Shown here piece after piece: positions 24,732 to 37,699 of a DNA stretch of 64,000 nucleotides. The stretch spans positions 186,001 to 250,000 of the forward strand of contig JAGMVK010000020.1 of assembly GCA_020747065.1 (NCBI GenBank). Direction: 5' to 3'. The DNA comes from Cadophora sp. MPI-SDFR-AT-0126. Taxonomy: Eukaryota; Ascomycota; Leotiomycetes; Helotiales; Ploettnerulaceae. Numbering within the stretch: position 1 is the first letter of the stretch; every line of letters begins with the position of its first letter. The notes below the pieces were generated by a model, which saw only the letters and a program-made list of their open reading frames with translations, was not told the DNA's origin and ran no database searches. The position numbers were made by a program, and so were the translations under genes.

Positions 24732-25644
24732 GAATACGAACTAGACAACGCATCAGAAGGGACTTACGATGCACCAACTGGACGTCTAAATCTCCAAGAT
24801 TCATTTTGAATGGTTTTCCGCCTATTGCATATGCAGCTCGATGGGTAATGCATGATAGCGGGCGGCATTAGACCGTATATCATTCTGTTGAGTGGCTAGG
24901 AACTGTTCTGGGATGTTGATGGGAAGGCTGGTGGGCGGAGAAAAAAAGGTGGCCGGCGCGCATCTTCAGCCATCACAATTATTGTTTTCTTACATGTCAA
25001 ACGCACTACCCAAGGAAAGTTTGTGATGACGAGAAGGGGAGATGTGATACGAACGATTTCATGGGGCAATCCAGCCATTTTTGAAGATCTGGTGGGTTTG
25101 TGATATATTTATTCCGAGCGATTAGACATCGTGACCCAGATGTTGGGTTTTGCACTGGGCAGGGCTGATGATGCTTGGCGCACAAAATGCTCATACCACA
25201 AGATGCCTAAGGTACACAACAAGCAGTACGGGGGTATTTTCATTCCAGATTTCGGAATTGATTAGGACGCATACGTGAGATTCAAGACTGTGATAACGGT
25301 AATACCAATTGCAGCAATGCAAGACGGTTGAGCAACGCAGCCGCACCTGCATCCAGCCAGTCCCGCACCCGAGAAGCTCGCTTCAACCCCTTTTATGACT
25401 CCACGATCATAATAAACACAACGACAAATCGAATCGCTTCAATAATCGTAGCGAAGATTCACTAGACGAGATCCTGTCAAACTAGATTTAGAGTCCACAT
25501 CAACCATCCTCTACATCTTCTATGGAATGTAATCAGATAGCGCAAAGGACTTGGTTCGAAGCCGAGTCAATAAACAAGCACTCGATTCTCTTTGAGTATG
25601 TACAACCTATCATATATTTTTTACACTTCCTATCGACTTACCCA
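24732..25644. other. Intergenic region
   Basis: Promoter side of the DUF3433 gene and 3' side of the hydrolase gene. Nothing further seen. Confidence 0.4.
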
Positions 25645-26615
25645 CTACCCAGGAATAACTTTCTCCAGAAAGCCGCACATATCCCTAAACATCTTCCCCG
25701 AAGCCGTATGCCCCAACCCCTCATACTCATGACTCTCAACATTCTCCTCTCCAACAGTATATCTCACCCTCTCCCTCCCATCCCTAAAAACCCTCATAGG
25801 AACCAACATATCCCTCGTCCCATGCCCCATGAAAACCTTCATATTCATCCTTCCCTTCTTCCCCTCCCTTTCCAATTCACTACTCCCCTCACTCTCACAA
25901 TTCTCAGCCCTCCCTTTCCTAAGCACCTCCCTCCCTTCCCATGCCCTCCTCCCCCTAGGCAAATACCCACTCAGTCCAACCACACCCCTAACATCCCCTT
26001 TCCACCTCCCTGCCAGACCCAAAAGCAAACTCACCGCACACCCCTGACTAAACCCTCCAACAACAATCCGTCCCAACTCAACACCCCTCTCAAGCTCCCC
26101 CTCAATCAAGCTCTCGATATACTTCACACTCTCCCAAATCTCGTTTTCGCTTTCTGGCGACTCGTTGAATTCATCTGTTTCGGGAGACTCTTCAGATGGG
26201 GAAGAGGAGGAGCCGACGGGAATGGGAGAGAATGATGTGGGTGTGTACCAGGCGGTGCTGTTCGCTTCGTGGTTGTGGGGGGCGTTTGGGAAGATCCATT
26301 TTAGATAGGGGAGTTTGCGGGCTGATTGAAATTGGTGGGCGATATCTGATGAATAGTCAACGTCATATTGCAATATACAAATTGTTCAGATCAAGCCTCG
26401 CTGGAATGCCGTGCGGAAGCATTTCATTTTGGTGATTATGGGAAAGGTTATCAGAGATAGATGTGTGGAAGGAAGGATGGCAATGAGGAGCACTCACTGA
26501 CGAATCCATCCGCATCATCACCAAATCCGTGCAAGAAAATGAACGTGGCTTTCCTTCCCGCGTCCGGGTCTTGCGCTTCCACAATCTGGGGTTCTTTCTG
26601 AGAAGGGGGAGCCAT
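25645..26615 (-). CDS. Acyl-protein thioesterase / carboxylesterase-like hydrolase, 272 aa
   Basis: Two exons, 26615-26498 and 26345-25645, joined in phase (273 codons). An alpha/beta hydrolase of the phospholipase/carboxylesterase (APT1) family. FIFLHGFGDDADGFV gives the oxyanion-hole HGxGD motif and VVGGFSQGCAVSLLLG the nucleophile elbow (Ser about 139). HGTRDMLVP supplies Asp about 218 and GLGHTASG supplies His about 252. Family members remove S-acyl groups from proteins or hydrolyse lysophospholipids. Insertions rich in Ser/Glu (about 84-107) and Arg/Glu (about 170-205) make it longer than the usual 230 or so residues, so the substrate range may differ. It is probably cytosolic, since no signal peptide is visible. 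Confidence 0.85.
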
Positions 26616-27638
26616 CTTTGCACTGCTCTATTCCTCTACTTTCACCCTCCAAAACTAACTCAGATTTGATGCAAGCAGACAAGCGACCCAAAGTCAAGAG
26701 ACAACAGCAATTGCACCTTTCAATGAAGCTCGATGCTCAGACCGTACACGGCATACCGTACAATCAACAATCGATTGACTTTCAAGAGGGGCAGGGAATC
26801 AAGCTCCATCTCCATCCCATCAACCCCGCATCCTCGGTTCGCGCAGACAGGGACAAGGACAAGCTGAAGCTCTCCCCTGTTCCGCAGCTTTCAAGCTCCA
26901 CCTCCACCCACAGCACCAAGGCTTCGCCGCCACCAAAATTTTAGTGCTCGGTCTCAGATGCACAGATGTATTCCAAGTGCCGAGATTGTTCTGGTAGGTT
27001 CTCAGGTTGCGGAACAGGATGTTTCATGTTTTTTGATGTCATTCTTGAGGTTTATTGAGGTGGCTGAAGGCTGGGTTTGGTGGAAGGATTCTGTGGAGTC
27101 ATGGAAGCCTGATATTACAAGTACCTTACCTGTTGGTTTGGAAGTTGGAACAATTCCATTGTGGAACTGTTGCTCTTGGTAGCAAGGCAGACAGTGAGTC
27201 AATGTTGGTTGGAGGACTGGGAGCTGATCGTGAGTCTGATGTTCAATTCGCTTGGGTCGCCAGGGTGTCAGGGGGTACAGGACAGGTTTGGAGGCTGGGC
27301 CAAACACTGTCTAATCGACGGCCTCAAAAGCTTGGGCAGGTTTCTATTATCTGTTTGTTTGAACAATATGCATTCTGCAAATGGATGGAGGAAGCAGATG
27401 AGAAACATGGTGAGATCTTGCTTGCCAGAGGACTAGACAGTCCCAAGAAAATACACGATCGAGCGTAAGGAGCCATGTAAAATCAATTTTCATGCTTGAT
27501 TGACAATGGTATCGTTCGATATATAAACAGCGAATCGAAGCCGCAACTCCTGGTATCCCTTTGCATTCATGCATACGCGCAAGCTCGCCACCCCAAGACA
27601 AATACAAACACAGCGACTGCTCAAGCCTATACACCACG
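26616..27638. other. Intergenic region
   Basis: Several overlapping plus-strand frames exist but none shows family resemblance or consistent splice sites. Contains the hydrolase promoter. Confidence 0.4.
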
Positions 27639-28592
27639 CTACCGCAGCTCCCTCCTTGCACCACCCTCCATCTCATACGCATGTCCATCATGATGCTGTA
27701 CCAGCACGCTTGGCACCGGAGGACTCATTCCCATCCCAAGATCACCCCCGGAAGTCCGTCTGTACGCCTCAAATCTCGGATCCCTTTGGTGATTGTAGCT
27801 CAGTCTCCTTCCTCCACCATCCGTCCTCTGCTGCTCCACATCACCCACTGTCTGCTGTCCATACCCTTTATATGGTTCTGGGATTGGGTATGCGGGGATC
27901 GGCGCAGTGGAGTACTGTATGAACTCCGTGCCTTGGTTTTGGTGTCCGTTGTGCATATGCGGGTTGTTGACAGGTTTGTATTGGCTGCCTTTGCGGAAGC
28001 GGTGGTATATTATGGAGGCGTAAATTAGGGGAAGCCAGAAGGACAGTCTGCGGTAGCGGAGTAATTAGTAACTGCCCGTTGAGAAATTGGATGAGCTGAG
28101 AAACCTACAGGAGAGCTGCTTCAATCAAAATCGCAACTATGGAAGCAGTTCGCGACGTAGACGTGTTGACCGCAGATATGATATCGATCACAAATAAGAC
28201 CGCCCATATCGCAGACTTCAGAATATTCGTGATGAGGAATGTAAGGGGCTTGAGGCTCTTCCGTGCAAGCAGGACGATTTCCGTGATGGTGAGGATGAGA
28301 CATGTTGAAATCAAGGCGATCCAGACTGGACCGACTCTGCAGAAATATGTCAGTTTTTCATGGTGATACCATAAGTTGAAGCTAGAGGCACATACACTTT
28401 TCCTGCCTTCTCTATCACGTCTTCGTCCGAATCGCTGTAGTAGTTGTTGTTGTCGCCATCGTAAGATACCAGAACACCGACCGCTAACGCGAGCAGCGCT
28501 ATCATGATCAATTCCAAGCCCAGCTGGATGGTCCAGAATGGAATAAGGATGGTTTTCCGCCATGGCGCGTGAGTGTGATCTGCAGGAATCAT
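27639..28592 (-). CDS. Multi-spanning membrane protein of unknown function
   Basis: I do not recognise the family. The frame starts at Met 28592 and gives one membrane segment (WTIQLGLELIMIALLALAVG) and an acidic Asn/Tyr/Asp loop. A second exon, about 28336-28109, carries three more hydrophobic segments (GPVWIALISTCLILTITEIV, LKPLTFLITNILKSAIWAVL, SIVAILIEAALL). A third exon, 28047-27639, begins SFWLPLIYASIIYH and then has a Pro/Gly/Tyr/Gln-rich cytosolic tail. The second-to-third junction (GTAGGT donor, CCGCAG acceptor) is clean. The first-to-second junction is not: the obvious GTGTAT...TGCAG intron leaves the frames one base out of step. Either a different splice or a one-base indel is involved. 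Topology suggests four or five spans. Confidence 0.6.
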
Positions 28593-29078
28593 CGGGTTGA
28601 TGTAGTGTCGTGGTGTTACTTTCGTCCTGCGCCTAGGAAATGGTGAATGCGATGTCGTGAGGTCTGCTTCGTCTGGACAACGCAACTCGCCCTCTCGCGG
28701 GGTACAAGAAGATATAACAATTGCTGATATGCAAGACAGGCCAGACAAGAGAAAGAACAAAAGAGGAAATAAACTTGGCCTAGATGCGCAGCAAGCACAG
28801 TAAACTCCACTTTCCACAGCGGCTGAGACTGTAGCCCTACCTGAATTCTCCTCTTCTCTCTGCCGTCGGTGCTCGTCTCCAACCTTATTCCGTTGGTCAA
28901 CAGCAAGCCTTCCACCCCGTTGGGCCCCTCAAACAACACCGACCTTTACCTCGCCACAGGCAATTTCCTACCAGATCGTCAAATCTCCCGCCTTGACATG
29001 GTGCACTGCTCGCGCCATCACAAAAGCATTGAAGTGATTCGACACAGCCCTTGCGGCTCTCCCTAATCGAGTCAAGAC

Positions 29079-29594
29079 TCACCTCAATTCCCTCACAATC
29101 TCGTCGCTTGGTATTTTCTGTGCCGCACGCAGGAGGCAGGAAAAGAAAAGCTGAGGGTCGAAATTGAGATAAACCCTGAAAAGAGGCCTCGCTTGTGCCC
29201 GCGGGACGGCGCATAACCACTCATAGACGCGGAAAAGCGCCTCGAAGCTGGATATGCTTAAATTAGCCTTCTTGGCGGCTGTGAACGTGCTGGCAGGATC
29301 GACATCCTGGCTAGAATGGGGGGTGCTGAGTGGGGAGCGGTTTCGGATGGCTGGGCTGATTTTGACGACAGATGGGATGCTTGGTGGGAAGAGCGGTTGG
29401 TGAGCACTGGGGAGTAGTTGGTCAGATATGTCAAAACGTGACCCTTTGGGCTCTGCCGATGATCTTGCATTTAGGTCTAGTCGATGAATTGTGTTATGTG
29501 TCAAGTAAAAGTTCCCTTCGTCCTCGTCAATCATTATGGAAGCCACTTTTGTAGATGAGACTTGATGACAAAGGTTCCAAAGCGATAGCCACAT
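29079..29594 (-). CDS. Weak hypothetical ORF, 171 codons
   Basis: Not recognised. The C-terminal half (FEALFRVYEWLCAVPRAQ... through EIVREL) looks like real protein, and the frame runs into a strong GTGAGT donor near 29084, so this may be one exon of a longer gene. I could not find a convincing next exon before the membrane-protein gene. It may equally be a chance frame. Confidence 0.3.
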   Translation of the reverse strand: MWLSLWNLCHQVSSTKVASIMIDEDEGNFYLTHNTIHRLDLNARSSAEPKGSRFDISDQLLPSAHQPLFPPSIPSVVKISPAIRNRSPLSTPHSSQDVDPASTFTAAKKANLSISSFEALFRVYEWLCAVPRAQARPLFRVYLNFDPQLFFSCLLRAAQKIPSDEIVRELR

Positions 29595-30054
29595 GATGAG
29601 GCTCGTGAAACACCAGCTAATCCAGGCGATGCCTGAGTGCCTGAGATATATATTTCTGGTAAGCTTGTCCCGGCCACAACGATCAGTACCAGGAGTTCAC
29701 AACAGGAACTCTGCAGCACTTCGATGCTTGAGTTCGCGTCGTTGGAATCGATGAGTACGATCGATCATTTGGCAACCGGCCCAAATGAAACACTCATGAC
29801 TAGCACTTCAGAAGGATCGGTTATTTGAATTTCTGTTTCGTTGTTTTACGTTGATAGCGTGAAGACGATTGCAACGATTAAACCAGCACCAGTTCGAGTA
29901 TGAACTTTTCTCTTTACTCTCCCCCCTCATTTCTCTTCTTATCGTCGCCTACTAACTCTTTACTAGTTTTGACCCCTCATACTCCGTAGCCTTCCCTGTC
30001 GCCGGGCCTCTCGCCCACACTCGATTGAGATCGTCATCCTCAACATGCAACGTT
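29595..30054. other. Intergenic region
   Basis: Pyrimidine-rich stretch near 29900-29945. No gene seen. Confidence 0.35.
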
Positions 30055-30760
30055 ATGTCCCTTGAGTGTGAACCCAAGATTCTTGGCAGAGGATGAACTT
30101 CTATAGTGTCTTTATACGAGACATTTACTGTTCTCAAGGGCTACCAAGTCTGGCATAATGGTCAATGTTATCGATCCCTTGAACCCAACGATTTTAGCAA
30201 GAAGTCTTTAGATCGAGAATATACTGTCTATCAGCGATTAGCTGTACATCCTAACATCCTACGATATTATGGACGTGTCGCTTTGGCCCCAAGCGTATAT
30301 TCCTTGCGCTTTGAGCTTGCTGAAAAGGGCAGGCTCCGAGACCTCGTGCTTTCTACGAACGCTCCGCCGTCGGAATTCGACTCTGGTTAGCTTGGCAGAC
30401 CTCATTCGCACTGGCATCTATACACTGGAAGTCTGTTGTTCATGGTGATATTAGCTGCCGCAATATATTCATTTGTCAAGATTGGATTGTCCAGATTGGT
30501 GATTTTGGAGGTTCTACGATCGATGATGGAGAATCGTTAAGTATTGGAGAGGAGATCCGATACAAGCTGCCTTTACGTGGTAGGGCATGGGAGGCTCGGC
30601 CGTCCATCAAAAAGGAGCTTTTTGCTTTAGGCAGTGCTCTTTATGAAATTATGGCTTGGAAGATGCCATTTGACGGATTGCAGGACGAAGAAGTCGAAAA
30701 GAGCTATGCAGAGGAGAAGTTCCCTGGTGTTGAGGGATTACCTCGGATTTTCTGTCACCC
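30055..30760 (+). pseudogene. Protein kinase domain, broken and truncated
   Basis: Translation from Met 30055 gives a glycine-rich loop (ILGRG then TSIV) interrupted by TGA at 30094-30096. The N-lobe continues to about 30380. There the frame breaks: the next part is read one base over, and contains the catalytic loop VVHGDISCRN (HGD in place of HRD), GDFGG, and KKELFALGSALYEI of the C-lobe. Similarity stops near 30760 and the last kinase helices are missing. It resembles the fungal lineage-specific small kinases, as does the gene at 50783-51793 beyond the transposon island. With a stop, a frameshift and a lost 3' end, I call it a pseudogene. Confidence 0.75.
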
Positions 30761-31357
30761 AGGTTCGCCCCTTTATCAATCCGAAAGTTGAGATCGGCGT
30801 CTTTGCTCTTACTTGTCGGCCAAAGTCGTGTCCCTTGCTCGGCGTGCTCCGCCTTCTTGACAACCTTATCCCATGGAACAGCCGCGACAAACTTTTCGAG
30901 TGCCTTCTTCGAGATACCGTGAGGCATTTTGAGGACTACAACATTGATTAGTATACCGGTCACCGAATACGGAAGAAAAGTCCTACACTTTGTACGATGA
31001 GGATTATATCTTCAAATTGAAAGACTTTACGGGTAGGTTGCAGAGGAAGATTCAGACAGCTGTAAAGAGACTGCTTGGTTTGGATGGTGAGATATGGAAT
31101 GCGTCTGATCCGATATGGGTTCTCTACCTTATATGCTCGATTATAGCTATGCCTTGTGGCAACAGAACGGCCATGATCGAGTTGACGCTCACTGCAACCT
31201 GAAACCCATATCACATTATGCTTCCACTGACACACCAACAGGCGCTACATTTGTCCCTCTTTACTGGTCCAACCCCGGCGTCGTAAATGATTGCTCAGCC
31301 TCGACCCATGAAATTGGATGGATTCGGCCGGAGTTTGTACGGAAGTACGTAAGAAGA
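30761..31357. other. Island-edge sequence with short unassigned frames
   Basis: Open frames occur on both strands (30649-30963 minus; 30990-31202 and 31115-31444 plus). Some read like protein fragments, but none matches a family I know and they overlap one another. Possibly debris of one or two disrupted genes. Confidence 0.3.
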
Positions 31358-31502
31358 TTGCCAGTTGGTCTCGTCCACCCCAGGCATTCTGTCTTCCTGT
31401 TTAAGGTAATTTATGGAGAAAATTCGAGAAATTCAAATATTTAACTGGAAGAACAACCTTACTGCCTGACAAGGGCGGACGAGACCCACTGGCAACCGCC
31501 TT
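31358..31502. repeat. Imperfect inverted repeat (MITE-like hairpin)
   Basis: TTGCCAGTTGGTCTCGTCC near 31361 is matched on the opposite strand by GGACGAGACCCACTGGCAA near 31481-31499. Pairing appears to continue inward less perfectly. The whole unit is about 140 bp at the edge of the transposon island. No clear target duplication was identified. Confidence 0.5.
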
Positions 31503-32124
31503 CCGGACGATTCTGACTAGCCTACCCGCGCGGTTCCAAAACAGCAACCAGGCGGCCGCTCGCTAAGGTTGCATTACAAGCTTTTTACATAACGTCTTTT
31601 AATCACGGGTTTTAAGCAATACCACCACCTTGATTTTCTAAGTACCCCCCCCGCTATTCCTCAATTCTGCGCCCCTACATATAACTTTGCAAATACGCTA
31701 AATTAAAGCTGCAATCGTGCGCTTTTTAGCGAATTAATTTTTATTATTATACTATACCTTCTTATTTACTTAGGTCTATTATAATAGATATTAAGAATAC
31801 ATTAAGTAAATTAGGATTCCTTTTAATTAGTTACCTTAAGTAAATCGCTAAAATTAATAGTACTACTATATAAACTATTTATAATATTAAAAGAAAGTTA
31901 GATTAGGGTTTTAAAGCTTTATTACCTTTTAGAAAACTAGTCCGTATACTTTAAGAAGAGCATAAAACAGCTCTGAAGCTATTATTAGATAAGAGGCTAT
32001 AAATATACTTAGATAAGTTTTAAGCCTTTCTTTTTAAAGCTTATTTAATAGAGTCTTTAATATTAATAATTAATTATACTCTTTAATAAATTAAGATAAC
32101 TAGGAAATAATTAAAGTACGTAGT

Positions 32125-32346
32125 TGTAACAACGCAATATTACTAAGTGCAGTATTAAGTATAGGAGTAAGAGGGTAGGTAAATAGTAATATTATAGGTC
32201 TAGTATAAAGGAAATAAGAAGGTAAGGAGCCTTTATAAGGGAAGCGGTCCTATATATATATAAATCTAGTTTAGCTTCCGTCTAGTAATATTCCGACTAA
32301 ACCTAAGTACCCCTATTTCTAGTACTTCTATTACTTTAATATTATA
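32125..32346 (-). repeat. Gypsy LTR (left, 3' in element orientation)
   Basis: Starts TGTAAC and aligns base for base with 47342-47563. Differences seen are mostly C/T and G/A changes. Confidence 0.85.
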
Positions 32347-33399
32347 TTACCTCCCTTCTATAAGAGAGCTTATTCTTAAGTTTTGAATTATATTTCCATA
32401 TAGAATTATTATTATATAAAATAGTAAAGATATATAGCTTTAGTAGAAAAATTTTAAAGAAAATATTAATTTAGTAGTACTAGTTAATAATAATAGTAGT
32501 AGTAAGTAAGGTAATAACTTAATTATAAAGCTATCTAAAAGGTATCCGAACTAAGTCTAGTAAAGCTATAATTGCTTACTATTATATATATTATAGTACT
32601 TAATAGCGTAGATTTCTAGAATTTTAATTTTCTTCTTTAAATAATTATAACTTTAAGCTTTATAAGTAAACCTTATATATAAAGATTTATTAATCTATAT
32701 ATATTACTAATATATTTTAATAATTTATATTAAATAAAATAAGTAATTTAAGAATAAATTAAGTTTTAAATTCCTAGTAATTTAGTAGTAATTTAGAATT
32801 AATTTAGTATATTAATATAAATAGTACTTACTCTAATTCTTATTAATACTCTTAAGTTCGCTTACTATAAGTATTATATCTAATACATTTACTTACTTAT
32901 TATAGAACTAGATTATATTTATAAGTTTAATAGTGCTAAAAGTAAGAAATATATATACTATAAGAAGTAAGTAAAAAAGTATAATCCTATAAGTATTTCC
33001 TATTTCCTTTTTCTAAATCCTAATTATTATAAATATAATTCAATTATAATCCGGATAAACTAAAATACTGATTTCTGTACTAGATTTTATATTATATAAC
33101 TAAGGAATATTATAAACTTTTTCTTATTATTACTACTAAAGATAATAAGGGTATTATTTCTATCTTTTAAAAGATTAATACTAGATTATGTATTACTACT
33201 ACTAATACTCTTAAGACATAGAGTAAGCTATAATTAGAGTTATTAGAGGAAACCTATGCTCTTTACTAAATTATTATAAATCTAGTTATATAATAAATTA
33301 TAAATTACTCCCTTTTCTTTTATCTTTTTCTTCTATTATAAGTTTTACTTATAATTATCTTTATCTAAAATAAAAATTTAGTTTTAGATATATTTATTT

Positions 33400-36300
33400 T
33401 TCCTTAAGTAAAATTAAAATAATCTTTAATTAATATATAAATAAGGTCTAGTTTTAGCCTTAAGCTAAATCTAAGAAGAGATTACTACTAGTACTACTAA
33501 GGTAGCTAAGACTGTTTATTATAGTAATATTAAGTATAAGAGAGTAGAAGAGAAGGAGAAGGAGGGAGAGTTATTAGTCTATTTCCAAGTAACTTAGAGT
33601 AGTAAATGCCTTAGTAGTATAAGAAAGGGAGAGGAGATTCTAAATAACTTAGAATAAGGGGAGAATAAGTCCTGTTTTAGATTAGCTTTATTATTAGTTC
33701 TTTATAGTTATACTTTTAATTAGACTTCTTATATAGGAGTAGCTCCTTATAGTAAAACTAGTAAGATATTCTAGTTAAGGTATAATTATAAGATTATAGT
33801 ATTAGTACTTTAAATTAAAGAGTATTTAGATAATCTAAATTAAACCTTATTTTACTATCTTACTAATTAATTTATTATCTTTTAAGTAATTATAATTGTT
33901 TTCTTTATTTTCTTATATAGCTAATTATTTAAGTAAGTTTTAAAGTAGTCTTAAAGTAAAAGAATTAACTTAGTAAAAATCTCTTAATTTATAAGGCGAT
34001 CTTATTAAATTAGATATATTATACTATATAGTATTAAAATCGTGACTTACTTAATTAATTTAATACTTTAAGGTATTATAGTATAATTATAATATAAGAA
34101 CTTCTTATACTTCTTATTCTTCTTATTCTTTAATTACCTTAGGGGGGGTTTAGGACTATTTTTAACTAAGTAAGGGGTTATTTAGGTCCCGGAATAATAG
34201 CTTAAGAATAAATATATTATAAATATTCGATCCTATAGATAACTAGAGCTAATAGGAGTTCCTTATTTAATATAGGATTTTAAATAGTCCTTTTTATTAA
34301 TTACTAAGCTTACAGCTTAGTCGGTAGTTTTTAAGGTTCTTAGTAAATAAGTATACTTTATTACTTATTTAGAAATTAATAAATCTATGATATTGATTTA
34401 TAGCTCTTATTATATAATCCTATATAGCCTATATATTCGATTTAGCTAATTCCTACGCCTCTTTTATATGTTCTATTACTACTTTAGTATCACGATAATT
34501 AAGCCTTTTTAAAAGAGTAGTAGCTTTAGGAGAGTTTTAATTTTAATTATTCTTCAGATTTAATCTAAATTTAAGTTAGTATAAAGCTATACTAATAGAA
34601 ATATAAGAAAGAGTTACTTAAGCTTAATCTATTAATAGAATTAATTTATTCTAGTTATTTTAGTAAAAGTTAATAAATAATTATAATCTTTAGTTAATAT
34701 ACTTATTTATAATCTTTATCTAGTTATTAGTTTTTTTATAATATACTATAAAAAGCTTAACTTTAATACTAATAATTTAGTAAAACTCTTTTTAAAATAA
34801 TAAGACGAATTATAATCCTTAATTTAATATAATTAACTTTAGAGTATATTTAAATTAGTAAATTTACTAAATAAAGAGTTTAGTAATACTATATATATTA
34901 ATATCTTAGTAATAAGAAATTATTATAGAATCCTTTCCTAGGTAATTAATAAATACTAGGATTTTATTATAATTATACTTATCCTTTAAGAAATCCTTAT
35001 AATTTATATATAAATACTATATAAAATAACTTAAAATTAGTAGTAAGTAGAAAAGGCCTTATTATTTAGAATACTTAGAGTATAAGAATTAATAGACTTA
35101 GTAATTTCTTATATACTAATTATAGTCCAAACTTATTCTAACTTAGTAGTACTTTAGAGCTAGGAGTTAATATATCTTTAACCTATTAAGATAAGTAATA
35201 GATAATTAGTTATATACTTCTTTAATTAATCTAGTATAAAGGAAAGTATTATATTATATATAGAATTAATCTTTAAAAAGTAGGAGTCTATCTTTAATTA
35301 AGTAGTCTTTAAGTAAGGATTTTCATATATTAGTAAAGGTAATATAATTATCCTAATAAAGCTTTTTAATAAAATTAAAAGAATTTAGGAAAGTATTTAA
35401 AGGAGCTTTTACCTTAGTAGTAATTAATAGTAAGAAAGATACTATAACTATAAAGGAAATAAACTATTCTACTAGCTTAGAATTAATACAGGGGTTAAGC
35501 CTTCCTAATACTAGTAAAGTTTAATTCTAACTATTTTTCTAAACTTATTTTTATACTTTTAAATCCTACTCTTAATAACTTAAGATATTTATTCTTTAAT
35601 TATTTTTATTAGGAATATATATAATTTAGAAATTAAAGTTAGAGAAAATTCTATCTAATAAGCTTACTTAGTAGTAAGTACTTTAGTAATTATAAAGTAC
35701 TTTAAAGAATAGTAATCTAAATATACTTTAATTCTATTCTAAAAGGATATTAACTCTAAGTACTACTTATAAAAGCTTTTTATAATAATATATAGTTCTT
35801 TATTATAAATTTCCTAATTTAGTTCGTAACTATTAAGTATATATAAATAAAGTCTAAGTAAGTACTATTATTTATTATTATACTATTATAATACTACTCT
35901 AGTAATTACCTTATTAGAAGTATCTATTTCTAACTTAATAAGTAATTTTAACTAAAAATAGTAAATCTATTGAATTAATAATAACTACTTTTGGAGCTCT
36001 TTAAATATAACTTGATACTCTTTTATTTAATTCTAGGCTACTATAAGTTAAGTAAGTATAGATAAAGGTTTAGTAATAAGCCTAAAGTTACGTATGAATT
36101 ATTAGTAAAAACTATAAAACTTTAGGTATAATTTAATAGCCATTATAGTCTTAGGGTACTTCTAGTTATATAGTAATTCAACCTTCTTCAAATTTACCTT
36201 AATACCCTTAGTAGTTACTATATAGTCTAAGTACTTAGTGTAAGTAATATAGAATTCATATTTCTTAATATTAGCTTATAATTTAGCTTCTATTAAATAC

Positions 36301-37150
36301 TTTAGTACAGATTCTATGTAAGCTTGGTATTTCCTTATAAATTTAGAATAGATTAGGATATTATTTAAGTAAACTATATAAAAGTTATCTAAGTAATTAA
36401 AAAGTATATTATTTATATAATATTAGTATATACTAAATCTATTATAAAAGCTAAATAGTAGTACCTTATACTTATATAATCTATATCTAGTCTAAAACGT
36501 AGTATACTCCTTAAAGGCTAGGTCTATATAGATATAGTTAAAGGCGGCTTAAATATCTAATTTTATAAATATCTTTATATTTAATACTCTAGTAAGGAAC
36601 TTATTAATTCAGGAGATTAAATAAGCGTCTTTTTATATAAGGGTATTTAGCTTATAATAATTAATATAGAATCGTAAACCTTTATTAGGCTTTTTAATAA
36701 AAAGTATAAGTAATATAAATAAGCTCTAGCTCGATTTAATAAAATCCTTATCTAGATTTTCTAAGAAATACTCCTTTATTACTTTAAGCTTCTTTATTAA
36801 TTAATAATAAAGAAGAGAGTAAGCGTTAAGTAATAGTCCTTTAAGATAAATCTTATAGTTATAATATTAATAAGGTAAAAGAGTATCTATATCTTTCTTA
36901 GAAAATACTAATTTTAAGTATTAGTACTATTTTAGAAGCCTTTTAGATAAGAATTAAGTAGTATTAGGATCTTCTAATTTATACTATTCCTATAAGATAT
37001 AGTTTATTTTATAAATACTAGTTTAGAAGAACTTAGTATTTTTATATTTTATATTAAAATAGAAAGTATTTATACTAATCTTACAAATAAATACAGATAT
37101 AAGTAGTATTTTTAATAATTTATATTTTAATTTCTGGACTTATAAAGGTT
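33400..37150 (-). pseudogene. Gypsy pol remnant (RT, RNase H, integrase)
   Basis: Minus-strand frames near 36640-36710 read like a KKPNKGLRF...DYRKLN-type RT block. Near 36300-36400 there is a YLNNILIYSK segment where active elements have YLDDILIYS. Near 36180-36300 lies the ECEF/KYLGYIV-type block. An integrase core resembling the SFTKLLG...LSFS region lies near 34.7 kb. Aspartates are changed to asparagine and stops are frequent, as C-to-T/G-to-A decay gives. Limits are approximate. Confidence 0.7.
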
Positions 37151-37162
37151 CTTTACTTATAG

Positions 37163-37379
37163 TGTTGGTCCGCAGGCCTATCCAAAGCATGTCTTAGCTA
37201 GAATAGGGGGTAGGACCACTTACAGGAGTGATTCGGTGGCGTTTCGGGAGGCAGTATATAGTCTAGTACCTCCCACCCCCTCTTAGAAGAAATACAGATT
37301 TTCTACACTATTAAGCTTGATATATATATACATGATATTTACGTTTAATTCTTAGCTTATATTTAGTATTAAACCGACA
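37163..37379 (+). repeat. Copia 5' LTR
   Basis: 217 bp; aligns without gaps to 44620-44836 with 23 differences, every one a transition. Confidence 0.92.
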
Positions 37380-37699
37380 CTAATCAGTAGTTAATATGAA
37401 CTATAGATAGATAGGTTATAGTAGGATAAGCAGCGACTTAATATTAAGTACTTAGCTGTACTTTTCGGGCTATCTTTGAACCTAAATTAACGATTAACGA
37501 TTTAGTGAAAGGAGACTAGTATCACGTTTAGACTATAAATCTTATACGGTAGTACGCATAATAATAGCGACGATTCCTCTTCGATAATCGTTAAGTTAAT
37601 TACTTAACTTTAGCTAAGGAGATTCTAAGTAAAAATTAAGTATTAGTTCCGGGATACTACTGAATTAAGTACGAATTATAGCTGAAGAAACACTAGTTA

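Noticed and set aside
25522..26235. 237-codon plus-strand ORF rich in Pro
   Set aside because: Shadow of the hydrolase gene, whose catalytic triad is intact on the minus strand.
30634..31444. Genes in overlapping frames at the island edge
   Set aside because: Frames overlap on both strands and I could not link any to a family or a splice pattern.
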